Shown here: positions 25,057-34,312 of the stretch, one piece after another
Layout of the letters: every line of letters begins with the position of its first letter
Position numbering within the stretch: position 1 is the first letter of the stretch
Origin: Gordonibacter sp. Marseille-P4307
GTDB lineage: Bacteria; Actinomycetota; Coriobacteriia; Coriobacteriales; Eggerthellaceae
Direction of reading: 5' to 3'
Assembly: GCF_900604965.1 (NCBI RefSeq)
Contig: NZ_UWPD01000001.1
Span: 1,640,834-1,704,833 of the forward strand
DNA length: 64,000 nt
Translations under genes and position numbers: made by a program
The notes under the pieces: generated by a model
The model's database searches: none
What the model was told of the DNA's origin: nothing
What the model saw: the letters and a program-made list of their open reading frames with translations, nothing else

Positions 25057-25527
25057 TTAGTGCTCGATCTTGACGATCTCCATCACGATCTCGCGACCGG
25101 TCGGGCCGACCGTGGTAACCGAGTCGCCCTTCTTGCGCCCGATAAGCGCAGAACCGACCGGGGATTCGTTGGAGATGCGGCCGTCGGCGACGGAAGCCTC
25201 GGCAGCGCCCACGATGGTGAACACGCGCTCGGATCCGTTAAGGTTTACGTGAACGATCGATCCGATGTTCACCTTGTTGGAGCGTTTCGGCACATCGACA
25301 ACCGTGGCCTCGGACAGGATGTGGTTGATTTCGGAGATGCGCGCCTCGACCATGCCCTGCTCGTTTTTCGCATCATCGTACTCGGAGTTTTCGGAGATAT
25401 CCCCGAACTCGCGGGCGACCTTGATACGCTCGCCTATCTCGGCGCGTTTCTCGGTCTCGAGGTAACGAAGCTCGTCTTCGAGCTTCGTGCGTCCCTCGGG
25501 CGTGAGTATCAGATTCTCGCTAGCCAT
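25057..25527 (-). CDS. greA: Transcription elongation factor GreA
   Basis: GreA stimulates transcript cleavage by backtracked RNA polymerase. Its 156 residues form a coiled-coil N-terminal domain (LTPEGRTKLEDELRYLETEKR, with acidic tip EYDDAKNEQG) and an FKBP-like C-terminal domain ending SPVGSALIGRKKGD. The ATG at 25527 follows AGGAC. It is upstream of lysS on the same strand, about 100 bases apart. Confidence 0.97.
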   Translation of the reverse strand: MASENLILTPEGRTKLEDELRYLETEKRAEIGERIKVAREFGDISENSEYDDAKNEQGMVEARISEINHILSEATVVDVPKRSNKVNIGSIVHVNLNGSERVFTIVGAAEASVADGRISNESPVGSALIGRKKGDSVTTVGPTGREIVMEIVKIEH

Positions 25528-25588
25528 GATGTCCTGCTTTCGATGAACGGCCGCGCAGGCCGTGTTCCGCCGCAGCGGAGCCTACATG

Positions 25589-25619
25589 AAAAACGGTGCG
25601 TACCCTTCGGCGCGCACCG
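25589..25619 (-). terminator. Terminator of tatA
   Basis: CGGTGCG (25594-25600) and CGCACCG (25613-25619) form the outer stem, with extra pairing around a GAAG loop; the minus strand continues GTTTTTC. Confidence 0.75.
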
Positions 25620-25640
25620 CAGATGGTTCGTACCGGGAAC

Positions 25641-25904
25641 TTACGCTTCGGTAGATTCCTTGGACTTGACGACCTTCTTCACCGTCTTTCTGGAGGTCTC
25701 CTCGACCGCCTCTTCGACGACATCCTTCTCGTCGTCCAGATCCTCGGAAATCTCCTCTTGGACTTCCTTCATACCCGATCGGAGCCCCTTGACCGATTTT
25801 CCAATCGCGCTGCCCAACTTGGGAAGCTGTTTGGGACCGAAGATGAGGAGCACGACCAGAAGGATGATAACCAGTTCGGGCACACCCAGACCAAAAAGTT
25901 TCAC
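25641..25904 (-). CDS. tatA: Twin-arginine translocase subunit TatA
   Basis: This 87-residue protein has one TM helix (LGVPELVIILLVVLLIF), the conserved FGPKQLPKLG hinge and amphipathic helix, and a long acidic tail, the layout of TatA/E. It forms the pore of the Tat system that exports folded proteins. The start GTG at 25904 has GGAGG 5 bases upstream; the frame open to 25934 lacks a signal. The CotH-domain protein at 49968 has a Tat-like signal and may be a substrate. No tatC is in the window. Confidence 0.92.
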   Translation of the reverse strand: MKLFGLGVPELVIILLVVLLIFGPKQLPKLGSAIGKSVKGLRSGMKEVQEEISEDLDDEKDVVEEAVEETSRKTVKKVVKSKESTEA

Positions 25905-26005
25905 GATAGCCTCCAATAGCCTTTCACAATGCACGCCTCTCGATGAGGTGCGATGCTATAGAAAAGGGGATGCTGCATAGATAACAACATCCCCTTCCAT
26001 AACCA

Positions 26006-26082
26006 TGGTCGGGTTGACAGGATTTGAACCTGCGGCCTCTGCGTCCCGAACGCAGCGCTCTACCAAGCTGAGCCACAACCCG
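26006..26082 (-). tRNA. tRNA-Pro (anticodon CGG)
   Basis: The reverse strand begins CGGGTTGTGGCTCAG and ends CAACCCG-ACCA with CCA encoded. The anticodon stem is CTGCG/CGCAG with loop TTCGGGA, giving anticodon CGG. The T-arm GGTTCAAATCC is canonical. Confidence 0.95.
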
Positions 26083-26177
26083 TTGTGCCGATTAACAGCG
26101 GCTGAAATGATAGCACAACGTCTTTGGATAAAAAAGGAGCGGAATCAAAAGAAATGCGCTGAATGAAATGCTGGTAG

Positions 26178-27125
26178 CTACCTGCTTAAACCGATAAGCT
26201 TGCTCAGACGGGGCCAAAACGCGGTGACAAGGGCGAAAACCCCGGCCAACCAAGCGAAAGCAGTCGGCTCCAACAGCTTCGCGAACACGAAGGCCTGCTG
26301 CGCATTGCCTCCGAACGCCGTCAGCATTTCAGACTCGATCTGGGAACTTATCATCAACGTCGCCACACACCAGACAAACGCGAGAATCCCGACGGGAACG
26401 AGCACCATGGCATCGAGGTTTTTCGACGCCTGTATCTCGGAAAGCTTCTCGTTCTTGATGAACGGGCGAGCGATGGAAAACACAACTCCGACCAGGCAGG
26501 CAACCCACAAAACAGCCGCCAAAAGCGACACGGGTCCCAAGGTTTCAAGTCCGGAAACCTTTCCTGGCGTGGCCACATTCATCCACTTGATCAGTGAAGA
26601 GATGAGGCTGTGAAAGTCCATAACGCTCCATTCGCCTCTGAAAAGCAGATCGAAACCGGGGATCTGGGCGGCAACGGATGCAATGTCTTTCACCCCGAAA
26701 GAACCCAGAGCACTAGAGGAGTCGCCCATAGTGGCCTTGGCGAGTTTAAGAGCCGGAGATGAAACCGCAGGCATAAGCAGCAGCGCCAACGTGATGACCT
26801 TACCCACCAGCGACGCCACTCCATACGGGGTCGACCACTCCGATTTGGCTCGATCGGCTATCTTGTTCGCATGAACTTTCGCCGAAGCTGAAACATCGCT
26901 CCACGACGTCGGGTTGACCTGCTGCGATTCGAAAGCCGTGCCAAACGCCGCCTGCACGTTTTCGGCCACTTCGACAACTCTTTCCTGAGCTTGCTGATAA
27001 GCGGATTCGATCGGAACTCCGGACGAATCGGAAACCCCGTCTTTCGCAGATCCCGCCGAAGTTCCGCATTTGGTGCAAAACCTCGCCCCTTCCTTCAGTT
27101 CGCTTCCGCATTTGGTGCAAAACAT
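26178..27125 (-). CDS. Zinc-ribbon multi-pass membrane protein
   Basis: This 315-residue protein starts with one zinc ribbon (CTKCGSELKEG...CTKCG, residues 3-20). A soluble helical stretch follows, then about five hydrophobic segments (near 110-130, 200-225, 245-265 and 290-310) suggesting a polytopic membrane domain. The ATG at 27125 has AAGGAG 5 bases upstream. It is followed by the tRNA-Pro gene and preceded by another zinc-ribbon gene. Its function is unknown. Confidence 0.7.
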   Translation of the reverse strand: MFCTKCGSELKEGARFCTKCGTSAGSAKDGVSDSSGVPIESAYQQAQERVVEVAENVQAAFGTAFESQQVNPTSWSDVSASAKVHANKIADRAKSEWSTPYGVASLVGKVITLALLLMPAVSSPALKLAKATMGDSSSALGSFGVKDIASVAAQIPGFDLLFRGEWSVMDFHSLISSLIKWMNVATPGKVSGLETLGPVSLLAAVLWVACLVGVVFSIARPFIKNEKLSEIQASKNLDAMVLVPVGILAFVWCVATLMISSQIESEMLTAFGGNAQQAFVFAKLLEPTAFAWLAGVFALVTAFWPRLSKLIGLSR

Positions 27126-27185
27126 ATGACTCCTTTCAAAACAACGGCACGCGGAGGTCTGCCTTCCGCGTTCGCCTCTGACAGC

Positions 27186-28559
27186 CTACGCAGACTCGTA
27201 CAGTTTCACCCTGGTTGTAACCGGGACCGAAAGATCGCGCAAATCCTGCATTTGCCCATCGGCAACCCCCTTGCCCTCTCCGTCGGTAACCCTTAGACAA
27301 ATCCCTGTGGAAGTAGAAGCGTAATCACCGATAGAGTATGGCTGACACACTACCCTCAACCCATCCGAACAGGGAATCAAAACCAGCTGTTTGGAAGCGA
27401 TCATATCCTTTGCTTTTCCGTACACGCCCGTCCACGCACCGCCCTCGTGTTCCCTCTCGAAAGCCATGATGGATGCTTCAACCAAATCGCAACCGTAGCT
27501 TTCATCGATATCCATCGTTTTGAAGCCGGACAGCTCATCGCCCGTGACAAGGTCGAAATTGCGTACGACGAAGCTGCCGACCCCATGAGCGGCACCGCTC
27601 GAATTCGAATACCGGGACTCGTAGATGGTAGCGCGCCTGCCGGAAAACCTCGTCACAACGATCTTATTTGTCTTTTCGACGCCGAACATCCCGCTGGTCT
27701 TGACGTTCTCGGTTTCAAAATCTCGTTTTATGGCGGCGTTTACGGACTCTATCGCACGATCGTTTTCCACCGAAGACCGAATGACCGGATATCCCGCAGC
27801 GTCATCCCAGGAGTACGAGGCTACACGTATCTGATCGCTTGATTTCGCAAGCTCGTCTACCCGACTGGCGGTCATACCCGACTCGATTGCCGCAGCACGC
27901 GCTCTGCCGAGCGCATCATCGGTCATCCGGGAAGGATCCATGACCGTGAATTGGATGCTCAGAGGTTCTGACGAGTTCTTTTTCTTTGCACCCAGATCGG
28001 AGACGACGATCTCCTCCTTTACGGCGTCGGTTTCAAACAGATGACCGTTTTCCATCAAAGGGGACGCAGGGACCGTGACCTCGTATGAGCCTCGCGGAAT
28101 CTGAAACGACGCCGAAGCGGCCTCGTCAAGGTAAAAATCCCGATCAATCGACTCGCCGCCTACCGTCTGTCCCGATACATGGAGGGGTATCTTGGAATCG
28201 GAAGCCGATTCGTACCCGGGAGCCTCGATATAAACGGGTACCGAAACAGATCTATGGGTGCCGTAATACTGCCAACCGAACACGGCACCGACAAGAACCA
28301 GAACGCCGACGATGCCGCCCACAACGAATTTGGTCGCGCTTGCCTTTCGATAACCGGCCTGAGGGGAAGTGCCGTGTGCATCGGCCCTTCGTTTGCCAAG
28401 ATCGCGTTCGGGGATCCTTGCCTCATTCGGATTACCCGCACCGTCATCCCGGGTGCAGGGCGCTTGCCCCCCATGTTGAGGAACATCCCTCGGTGCCCCG
28501 CAGCGAGTGCAGAACAACGCTTCATCCACCAGCTCGAATCCGCATTGCCTACAGAACAT
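27186..28559 (-). CDS. Zinc-ribbon, TcaA-like membrane protein with DUF3298-type exterior domain
   Basis: The protein opens with a CxxC zinc ribbon (CRQCGFELVDEALFCTRCG), a polar linker and one TM helix (about 75-97). An exterior beta-rich domain follows with PVYIEAPGYESASDSKIPLHV, reminiscent of TcaA-family proteins. The C-terminal half has SVENDRAIESVNAAIKRDF and SNSSGAAHGVGSFVVRNFDL, which match the DUF3298/RsiV-type fold (secreted lysozyme-sensing or peptidoglycan-related). ATG at 28559 is preferred; GTG at 28568 is possible. Likely an envelope sensor, by inference. Confidence 0.68.
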   Translation of the reverse strand: MFCRQCGFELVDEALFCTRCGAPRDVPQHGGQAPCTRDDGAGNPNEARIPERDLGKRRADAHGTSPQAGYRKASATKFVVGGIVGVLVLVGAVFGWQYYGTHRSVSVPVYIEAPGYESASDSKIPLHVSGQTVGGESIDRDFYLDEAASASFQIPRGSYEVTVPASPLMENGHLFETDAVKEEIVVSDLGAKKKNSSEPLSIQFTVMDPSRMTDDALGRARAAAIESGMTASRVDELAKSSDQIRVASYSWDDAAGYPVIRSSVENDRAIESVNAAIKRDFETENVKTSGMFGVEKTNKIVVTRFSGRRATIYESRYSNSSGAAHGVGSFVVRNFDLVTGDELSGFKTMDIDESYGCDLVEASIMAFEREHEGGAWTGVYGKAKDMIASKQLVLIPCSDGLRVVCQPYSIGDYASTSTGICLRVTDGEGKGVADGQMQDLRDLSVPVTTRVKLYESA

Positions 28560-28613
28560 AGATTTCACCCACCATCCCGAAAACGCACGATCTCAAGGAT
28601 TAACGATACTAAC

Positions 28614-28657
28614 ACAAAACGAAAGAGGGGGTCGAGCTCCCATCCAGCCAACCCCCC
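28614..28657 (-). terminator. Terminator after the YbhN-like gene
   Basis: GGGGGT (28627-28632) pairs with ACCCCC (28651-28656); the minus strand continues CTCTTTCGTTTTG. Confidence 0.65.
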
Positions 28658-28661
28658 TTCC

Positions 28662-29789
28662 TCATCTATCGGTTCCAATCTTTGTCGAACGCCGTTTCTT
28701 GCAGGGAGGGTGATCGCCGTCGAACACATCGTCGATAAGCTCGGGTATAAGATCGACGTCCTTCGATGCCGTGAGCACCTTTTCCCTCTTGAACGTCGAA
28801 GTCATCTGAATCAGAACCGCGCCGATGAGGAAAGGCATCCAAAACACAATGGATCGATACACCAGCCCGATGGACAAACCGGCCGCCGAAGACTGGCCGA
28901 ACGTCGTGAACGCCACCGTCACCGCGGTCTCGACAAAGCCCACGCCCTGGGGCGTGAGCGAGAACATGGCGAACAGGGTTGCCACCACGTACCCGCACAC
29001 GAGAGCCTGGATGCTGTCCACGCCGAACCCGATGCCCACCAGCACAAAGCACACCAGCTCGCACACGCTTGCCCCGATGGAGCAGGCCAGCGACATGAGC
29101 GTGGGTTTCGGATTCGCCACGATGAGGCCGGCCGCCTCGGCAAACGATTCGGCGGTCCGATCGGCCCAGGGCTTGAGCGGATCGCGCTTCATGAGGGCGC
29201 GCAGCTTGGTGACCAGCCTGTCGGCACGCCCAAGGATTCCCTTCAGCAAATCGATGTTGATGCGCCCCAAAAACAGGACGCCCACCATGACCGACACCAC
29301 CGCCAGGTCGATCAGCACCAAAGCGAACCACCCCAGGGGGATTCCCACCGTCAGGGCGACGGCGCTGAAGCCCACGAGGATGATGACGGCAAAGCCCGTA
29401 TCGATGGTGATCTGCATGAGCAGCGCCGCCGAACCGGCCTTGCCCGAATCGATGCCGCGCCGACGGGCATCGTCGACCACCAGCGTGATGCCCGCCAGAT
29501 TGGCCGAAGGCGCCACCGTGTTCATGAAAAACGTGCCGAACACCAAAGGCAGGGTGTTGCGCGCCGAATACTTCTCCCCCACCGCATCGAACGCATAGGT
29601 GTACGCGATGGATTGCAGGAAGTATTTACCCAGCTGGATAACGAGCGCAACAGCCAGCGGGAGCATCGATCCGCGCTTCATGGTCTCGGCAAGCTCGACC
29701 AGCTGATCGCCGCGCAGTAAAACCACGGCGAGCACAATTATGATGACGACGCCCATCAAGAGCGTGCGGATGCTGACGTTTGGCTTCAA
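28662..29789 (-). CDS. YbhN/UPF0104 (lysylphosphatidylglycerol synthase TM-domain) family protein
   Basis: This 375-residue integral membrane protein has about eight TM helices. Family features include LVFGTFFMNTVAPSANLAGI and LTPQGVGFVETAVT (the conserved P-x-GxGxxE pattern). It is the membrane half of MprF-like proteins without the aminoacyltransferase half. Members are proposed flippases or lipid-modification partners. The start TTG at 29789 has GAGGG 6 bases upstream. It is 15 bases downstream of purH, so it may share its transcript. Confidence 0.82.
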   Translation of the reverse strand: MKPNVSIRTLLMGVVIIIVLAVVLLRGDQLVELAETMKRGSMLPLAVALVIQLGKYFLQSIAYTYAFDAVGEKYSARNTLPLVFGTFFMNTVAPSANLAGITLVVDDARRRGIDSGKAGSAALLMQITIDTGFAVIILVGFSAVALTVGIPLGWFALVLIDLAVVSVMVGVLFLGRINIDLLKGILGRADRLVTKLRALMKRDPLKPWADRTAESFAEAAGLIVANPKPTLMSLACSIGASVCELVCFVLVGIGFGVDSIQALVCGYVVATLFAMFSLTPQGVGFVETAVTVAFTTFGQSSAAGLSIGLVYRSIVFWMPFLIGAVLIQMTSTFKREKVLTASKDVDLIPELIDDVFDGDHPPCKKRRSTKIGTDR

Positions 29790-29804
29790 AGCCGACCCTC
29801 GTTC

Positions 29805-31400
29805 CTAATGCTTGAAGTGGCGCCGCCCCGTGAACACCATGGCGAGGCCAAGCCGATCGCACGCCTCGATGCATTCGTCGTCGCGAATAGATCCGCCCGG
29901 CTGAATGATAGCGGTGATGCCGCGCGCATGGAACGTCTCTACGTTATCGGCAAAGGGAAGAAACGCATCTGATGCCGCCACAAGGCCTTCCGAAGACATT
30001 CCCAAACGCGCGCACGCCTCATGCGCGCGATCGCACGCAAGCTGCGCCGAATCGACGCGGTTGGGCTGTCCGGGACCCATGCCCAGACCCGCACGGTCTT
30101 TCGCCACCAAGATGGCGTTGGATTTCACACCCTTCACCACGCGCCAGGCGAACAGAAGATCGTCCAGCTCTTGGGCGGTTGGCTTGCGCTTGGTCGGGAC
30201 GGTGAACTCAGCCGGGTCCTCGGTCACGCGATCGACGTCTTGCACCAGCAAGCCGCCGTCCACGGTGCGCATCTCGATGCAGTCGGCAGCATCGATGCCG
30301 CCGGTTTCAAGCACACGCAGGTTGGCCTTCGCGCGCAAAAGCTCGAGTGCGCCCTCCGAGAACGAAGGCGCGATAATGACCTCGACGAACTGCTTATTCC
30401 GATTGATATGCTCGACCAAGGATGCGGGAACCTCGACGTTGACCGCGATGATGCCGCCGTACGCGCTTTTCGGATCGCATGCGAAAGCCCGGTCGTAGGC
30501 CTCGGTTGCATCGGCAGCTGTTGCCGATCCGCAAGGATTCTGATGCTTCAGGATGACCACCGAAGGCTGATCGAACTCGCGCGCGATCGCCCAGCACGCA
30601 TCGGTGTCGAGGATGTTGTTATAGGACAGCGGCTTTCCGTTCAGCTGGCGGGCGTTCGCCAGCGAATGGGGGGAGGCACCCGGCATGCGGTAGAACGCCG
30701 CGACCTGATGGGGGTTCTCGCCATAGCGCAGATCCTGCTGCTTGGGGGCGGAAAGGCTGATGGAGTCGGGCGCGGAAAACCCGGAAACACCGTTGCGGTC
30801 GGCTTGGCAGCTTTCCATCCACGCGCAGATCGCACCGTCGTAGACGCTGGTGGTTTGAAACACCTTCAGCGCAAGGGCACGGCGCGTGGCAAGCGTGGTC
30901 GCCCCGCCCGTCGCGCGCATCTCGTCCAAGATGTCGCCGTAGCTTTCAGGATCGATAACCACCGCGACGCTCGCGAAGTTCTTTGCTGCCGAGCGCAACA
31001 TGGAAGGACCGCCGATGTCGATGTTTTCGATGCAAGTGGCGAAATCGGCACCCGAGGCGACGGTCTTCTCGAATGCGTAGAGGTTCACGACAACCATGTC
31101 GATCATCCCGATGCCGTGCTGGGCAGCCTGGGCCATATGCTCGGGATCGTCGCGCCGTGCAAGCAGACCGCCGTGAACCGCCGGATGCAGCGTCTTAACG
31201 CGGCCGCCCATCATCTCGGGAAACTTGGTAACCTCGTCGATCTCGGTGACCGGAACCCCGGCCTCTGATATAACGCGGGCCGTTCCGCCCGTCGAGATGA
31301 TCTCGACTCCGAATTCGTCGACCAACGCGCGCGCGAAATCCGCTGCACCCGTCTTGTCGGTGACCGACATCAGCACCCGCTTCACTTGAGGATCGCTCAC
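29805..31400 (-). CDS. purH: Bifunctional AICAR formyltransferase/IMP cyclohydrolase
   Basis: PurH performs the last two steps of IMP synthesis. The N-terminal IMP cyclohydrolase (MGS-like) domain starts KRVLMSVTDKTGAADFARAL and has STGGTARVISEAG and KTLHPAVHGG. The C-terminal transformylase has QDLRYGENPHQ, LKHQNPCGSA and AYGGIIAVN, ending DRLGLAMVFTGRRHFKH. The start GTG at 31400 (AGAGGG upstream) gives 531 residues, the usual size. The frame open to 31472 adds unrelated residues. It is on the same strand as the other pur genes of this block. Confidence 0.96.
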   Translation of the reverse strand: MSDPQVKRVLMSVTDKTGAADFARALVDEFGVEIISTGGTARVISEAGVPVTEIDEVTKFPEMMGGRVKTLHPAVHGGLLARRDDPEHMAQAAQHGIGMIDMVVVNLYAFEKTVASGADFATCIENIDIGGPSMLRSAAKNFASVAVVIDPESYGDILDEMRATGGATTLATRRALALKVFQTTSVYDGAICAWMESCQADRNGVSGFSAPDSISLSAPKQQDLRYGENPHQVAAFYRMPGASPHSLANARQLNGKPLSYNNILDTDACWAIAREFDQPSVVILKHQNPCGSATAADATEAYDRAFACDPKSAYGGIIAVNVEVPASLVEHINRNKQFVEVIIAPSFSEGALELLRAKANLRVLETGGIDAADCIEMRTVDGGLLVQDVDRVTEDPAEFTVPTKRKPTAQELDDLLFAWRVVKGVKSNAILVAKDRAGLGMGPGQPNRVDSAQLACDRAHEACARLGMSSEGLVAASDAFLPFADNVETFHARGITAIIQPGGSIRDDECIEACDRLGLAMVFTGRRHFKH

Positions 31401-31492
31401 TGTTCCCTCTTTCCCCTCTGTCAACCTGCTCAACCGATACAACGTGCGCCCGCATCCGCGGGCGAAAACCAATGCTTAGGGCAAACCTCTGC

Positions 31493-32473
31493 CTAGAGAC
31501 GTCCCAGGCTGCGCTCGTGCTTGGCGCGCGCCTCTTCGCTGTAGCGCTGCCGATACCGAACGTCGATCAGCTCGGCGACGATGGCGATGGCCAGCTCGGC
31601 GGGCGTCTTGGCACCGAAACTCAACCCGATGGGGCGCTTGACCGATTCCCATTGCTCCTCGGTCACCCCGTTTGCGGTTACAAGGTCGAAAACGGCCTCG
31701 TTCTTCCCTTTGCAGCCCATCATGCCCACGTAGTGCACACCGTGGCGAAGCGCCCACACGCAGCTTTCGGGGTCGTGCATATGCCCGCGCGTCAGCACGC
31801 ACACGTAGTCGGCGGCATCGGCTTTGAGGACTTCGATCTGCGAGAAGCCTTCCCCGTCCAGCACGATGCGGCGGGCATCGGGAAAGCGCTGGGCCGAGAC
31901 GAACGCCGGATCGTAATCGACCACCGTCACGTCGAAACCCACCTGGCCCGCATAGCGCGCCACGTAGCTGGCAACATCGGAGGCTCCCAGCAGCCACACG
32001 CGCACGGCATCGAACAGGGGGGCACTTGCCCAGGTGAGACCATCGAACTGTTCGGTATGCATCGAAGGACCCCGGGTGACGTCCTTCATCTGAAACAAAT
32101 CGCGCGGCGAGTACGCGCGCGAACAGACAACCTCTTTCGCGTCGTTGCAGAAAAACACGAGGGGCCGCCCGTCGGCCGATCCCTGCTCTCCGTATTTCCG
32201 GGTGACTTCGTTATCGACGTTCGTCACCGCCGCGTCCTCGTCGAACACCAGCTTGAACCCGAGCCAGGCAATATCGCCCTCGTCGATGGCTCGAAGGGCG
32301 CGGCGCAGCGTGGGCAGGTCGTCTTCGGTCAGCGAAGCCAGCAGTTCTTCGAGCGCCGCAGCGTCGATATGGGGACGACCTTTCGAGAACGCCGGGACGT
32401 CCTCAAGCGCCAACACGGGCGCCTCGCCCCGCTCGATCGCTTCGATGGCGGATTCGAGCGCTTCCCTACGCAT
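31493..32473 (-). CDS. XdhC/CoxI-family protein (molybdenum cofactor maturation factor-like)
   Basis: This 326-residue protein has an N-terminal XdhC_CoxI domain (LASLTEDDLPTLRRALRAID) and a C-terminal Rossmann fold (VRVWLLGASDVASYVARYAGQVGFDVTVVDYDP and VLTRGHMHDPESCVWAL, HYVGMMGCKGKNEAVF). XdhC proteins bind molybdopterin and mature xanthine-dehydrogenase-type enzymes. No molybdenum hydroxylase gene is in the window. Its ATG overlaps the purN stop by 8 bases, so it is translated with purN; a link to purine use is plausible. Confidence 0.85.
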   Translation of the reverse strand: MRREALESAIEAIERGEAPVLALEDVPAFSKGRPHIDAAALEELLASLTEDDLPTLRRALRAIDEGDIAWLGFKLVFDEDAAVTNVDNEVTRKYGEQGSADGRPLVFFCNDAKEVVCSRAYSPRDLFQMKDVTRGPSMHTEQFDGLTWASAPLFDAVRVWLLGASDVASYVARYAGQVGFDVTVVDYDPAFVSAQRFPDARRIVLDGEGFSQIEVLKADAADYVCVLTRGHMHDPESCVWALRHGVHYVGMMGCKGKNEAVFDLVTANGVTEEQWESVKRPIGLSFGAKTPAELAIAIVAELIDVRYRQRYSEEARAKHERSLGRL

Positions 32474-33080
32474 CGATGCTCACCTTTCCTTCCGAGGTAA
32501 CGTGCACGCGGCCCTGCGCGATCATTCCCAGCACCTCGGGATACAGCAGGTGCTCCATATCGTGGATGCGCGCGGCGAGATCGCTTACCGTATCGTCTTC
32601 GCGCACGGCAACGGGCCGCTGCGCGATGATGGGTCCGCGATCGTAATCCTCGTTGGCGAAATGCACGGTCACGCCCGTCACCTTGACGCCGGCATCGAAG
32701 GCATCCTGAATCGCATGCGCGCCCTTGAACGACGGCAGCAACGCGGGATGGAGGTTCACCACGCGATTGGGAAACGCTTCCAGCAACACGGGCGTGACCT
32801 TGCGCATGTACCCCGCCATGACCACGTACTGCGCCCCGGCAGCGACGAGCTCTCGTGCGATGAAGCGGTCGGCGGCGGCAGGATCGGCGTAGGCCTCGCG
32901 GTTCAGCCACACTACCGGAATACCCGCCGCCCGCGCGCGCTCGATGCCGTAGGCGTCAGGGCGCGACGACACCACCTTAACCACCTCGACGGGAAGACCG
33001 TCGTTCGATTCGTCCAGAATAGCCTGCAAGTTGGTTCCACTTCCCGAAACCAAAACGCCCACCTTCAGCTTCTCAGACAC
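32466..33080 (-). CDS. purN: Phosphoribosylglycinamide formyltransferase
   Basis: PurN formylates GAR with 10-formyl-THF in purine synthesis. Its 204 residues contain the substrate loop VGVLVSGSGTNLQA, the YMRKVTPVLLEAFPNRVVNLHPALLPSFKG catalytic region (Asn-His pair) and TGVTVHFANEDYDRGPIIAQRPV with the catalytic Asp. The GTG at 33080 follows GGAAAGGAG with 5-base spacing. It is downstream of purM by about 50 bases. Confidence 0.96.
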   Translation of the reverse strand: MSEKLKVGVLVSGSGTNLQAILDESNDGLPVEVVKVVSSRPDAYGIERARAAGIPVVWLNREAYADPAAADRFIARELVAAGAQYVVMAGYMRKVTPVLLEAFPNRVVNLHPALLPSFKGAHAIQDAFDAGVKVTGVTVHFANEDYDRGPIIAQRPVAVREDDTVSDLAARIHDMEHLLYPEVLGMIAQGRVHVTSEGKVSIDA

Positions 33081-33133
33081 TGCGACTCCTTTCCGCCTCG
33101 CCGGACACCTCGGTGCGCATGCGACGCGCCCTC

Positions 33134-34222
33134 TTACGAGAACAGCGCCCCGCGACTTTCGTAGCGCACCTCGCCGGCGCCTTCGACAACCGATCCGACC
33201 TCGAAGCTCTCCTCGCCCGCACGCTTAAGGGCAGCCCGCACGTCGGAAACGCGCGCGGGATCGATAATGAGGATCATGCCCAGACCCATGTTGAAGGTCT
33301 TCAGGGCCTCATCCTCGCTCAGACCGGCCTGTTCGCACACATAGCGTATAACGGCAGGAACCTCCCAGGAACCCAGAGCCACCGATGCATCGGTGCGCTG
33401 GTTCAACGCGCGGTTGAGGTTCTCGGTGATGCCGCCGCCCGTAATGTGGGCCAACGCTCGAACGGCGCCCGGACACGCATCCAAAACGGCCTTCACGGCC
33501 TTCACGTATATGCGCGTGGGGGTCAACAGGGCCTCGAGTACGCTCGCGCCTCCCAGACGCTCCAGCGGAACGTTCAGCTCTGCGTCGCTTTTCCCCTCGA
33601 TGCACACCTTGCGCGCAAGCGAGTACCCGTTGGAGTGGATGCCCGTCGAAGGGATGCCCACCAAAGCGTCGCCCGCCGCAACCGATTCGGGATCGAGCAT
33701 CGAGGGCCGATCGACGACGCCGACGCAGAACCCCGACAGATCGTAGTCGTCCGGATCCATCACGCCGGGATGCTCGGCCATCTCGCCGCCGATAAGCGCG
33801 CAGCCCGCCTGCTTGCATCCTTCCGCGATTCCCGAGACGATCTGCGCCATCTCATTCGAATCGAGCTTGCCCACCGCGACGTAGTCCAAGAAGAACAGCG
33901 GTTCGGCTCCGGTTGCCAGGATATCGTTGGCGCACATGGCGACCAGATCGATGCCCACCGTGTCGTGTCTTCCCAGACGCTGGGCAACCTTCAGCTTGGT
34001 TCCCACGCCGTCGGTGCCTGAAACCAGCACCGGATCGATCATATCCTTGGCAGCGGCTATAGAGAACAGGCCGCCGAACCCGCCCAAATCGCCTATCACC
34101 TCGGGTCGATAGGTGTCGCGCACGCATCCTTTGATGGCGTCGACCGCGCGGGCCCCCTCTTCGATATCGACGCCGGCATCGGCGTACGTGGTCGAAGACG
34201 CTGTGGGATTCGTTTCGGTCAT
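33134..34222 (-). CDS. purM: Phosphoribosylformylglycinamidine cyclo-ligase (AIR synthetase)
   Basis: PurM closes the imidazole ring to form AIR using ATP. Its 362 residues begin TYADAGVDIEEGARAVDAIKG, with the ATP-binding LVSGTDGVGTKLKVAQ, DLVAMCANDILATGAEPLFFLDY and GGGITENLNRAL. The ATG at 34222 has GAGGAG 5 bases upstream; the longer frame to 34270 adds non-family residues. It is followed by purN and preceded by purF. Confidence 0.96.
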   Translation of the reverse strand: MTETNPTASSTTYADAGVDIEEGARAVDAIKGCVRDTYRPEVIGDLGGFGGLFSIAAAKDMIDPVLVSGTDGVGTKLKVAQRLGRHDTVGIDLVAMCANDILATGAEPLFFLDYVAVGKLDSNEMAQIVSGIAEGCKQAGCALIGGEMAEHPGVMDPDDYDLSGFCVGVVDRPSMLDPESVAAGDALVGIPSTGIHSNGYSLARKVCIEGKSDAELNVPLERLGGASVLEALLTPTRIYVKAVKAVLDACPGAVRALAHITGGGITENLNRALNQRTDASVALGSWEVPAVIRYVCEQAGLSEDEALKTFNMGLGMILIIDPARVSDVRAALKRAGEESFEVGSVVEGAGEVRYESRGALFS

Positions 34223-34312
34223 ATGATCTCCTCGTCGCTGTAATGGACTGTTGCCTGTGGCTTTCCGCAAGGTGCGCCCGATCGCCTGATCGCAAAAAGC
34301 GGGTGGGCCGCG

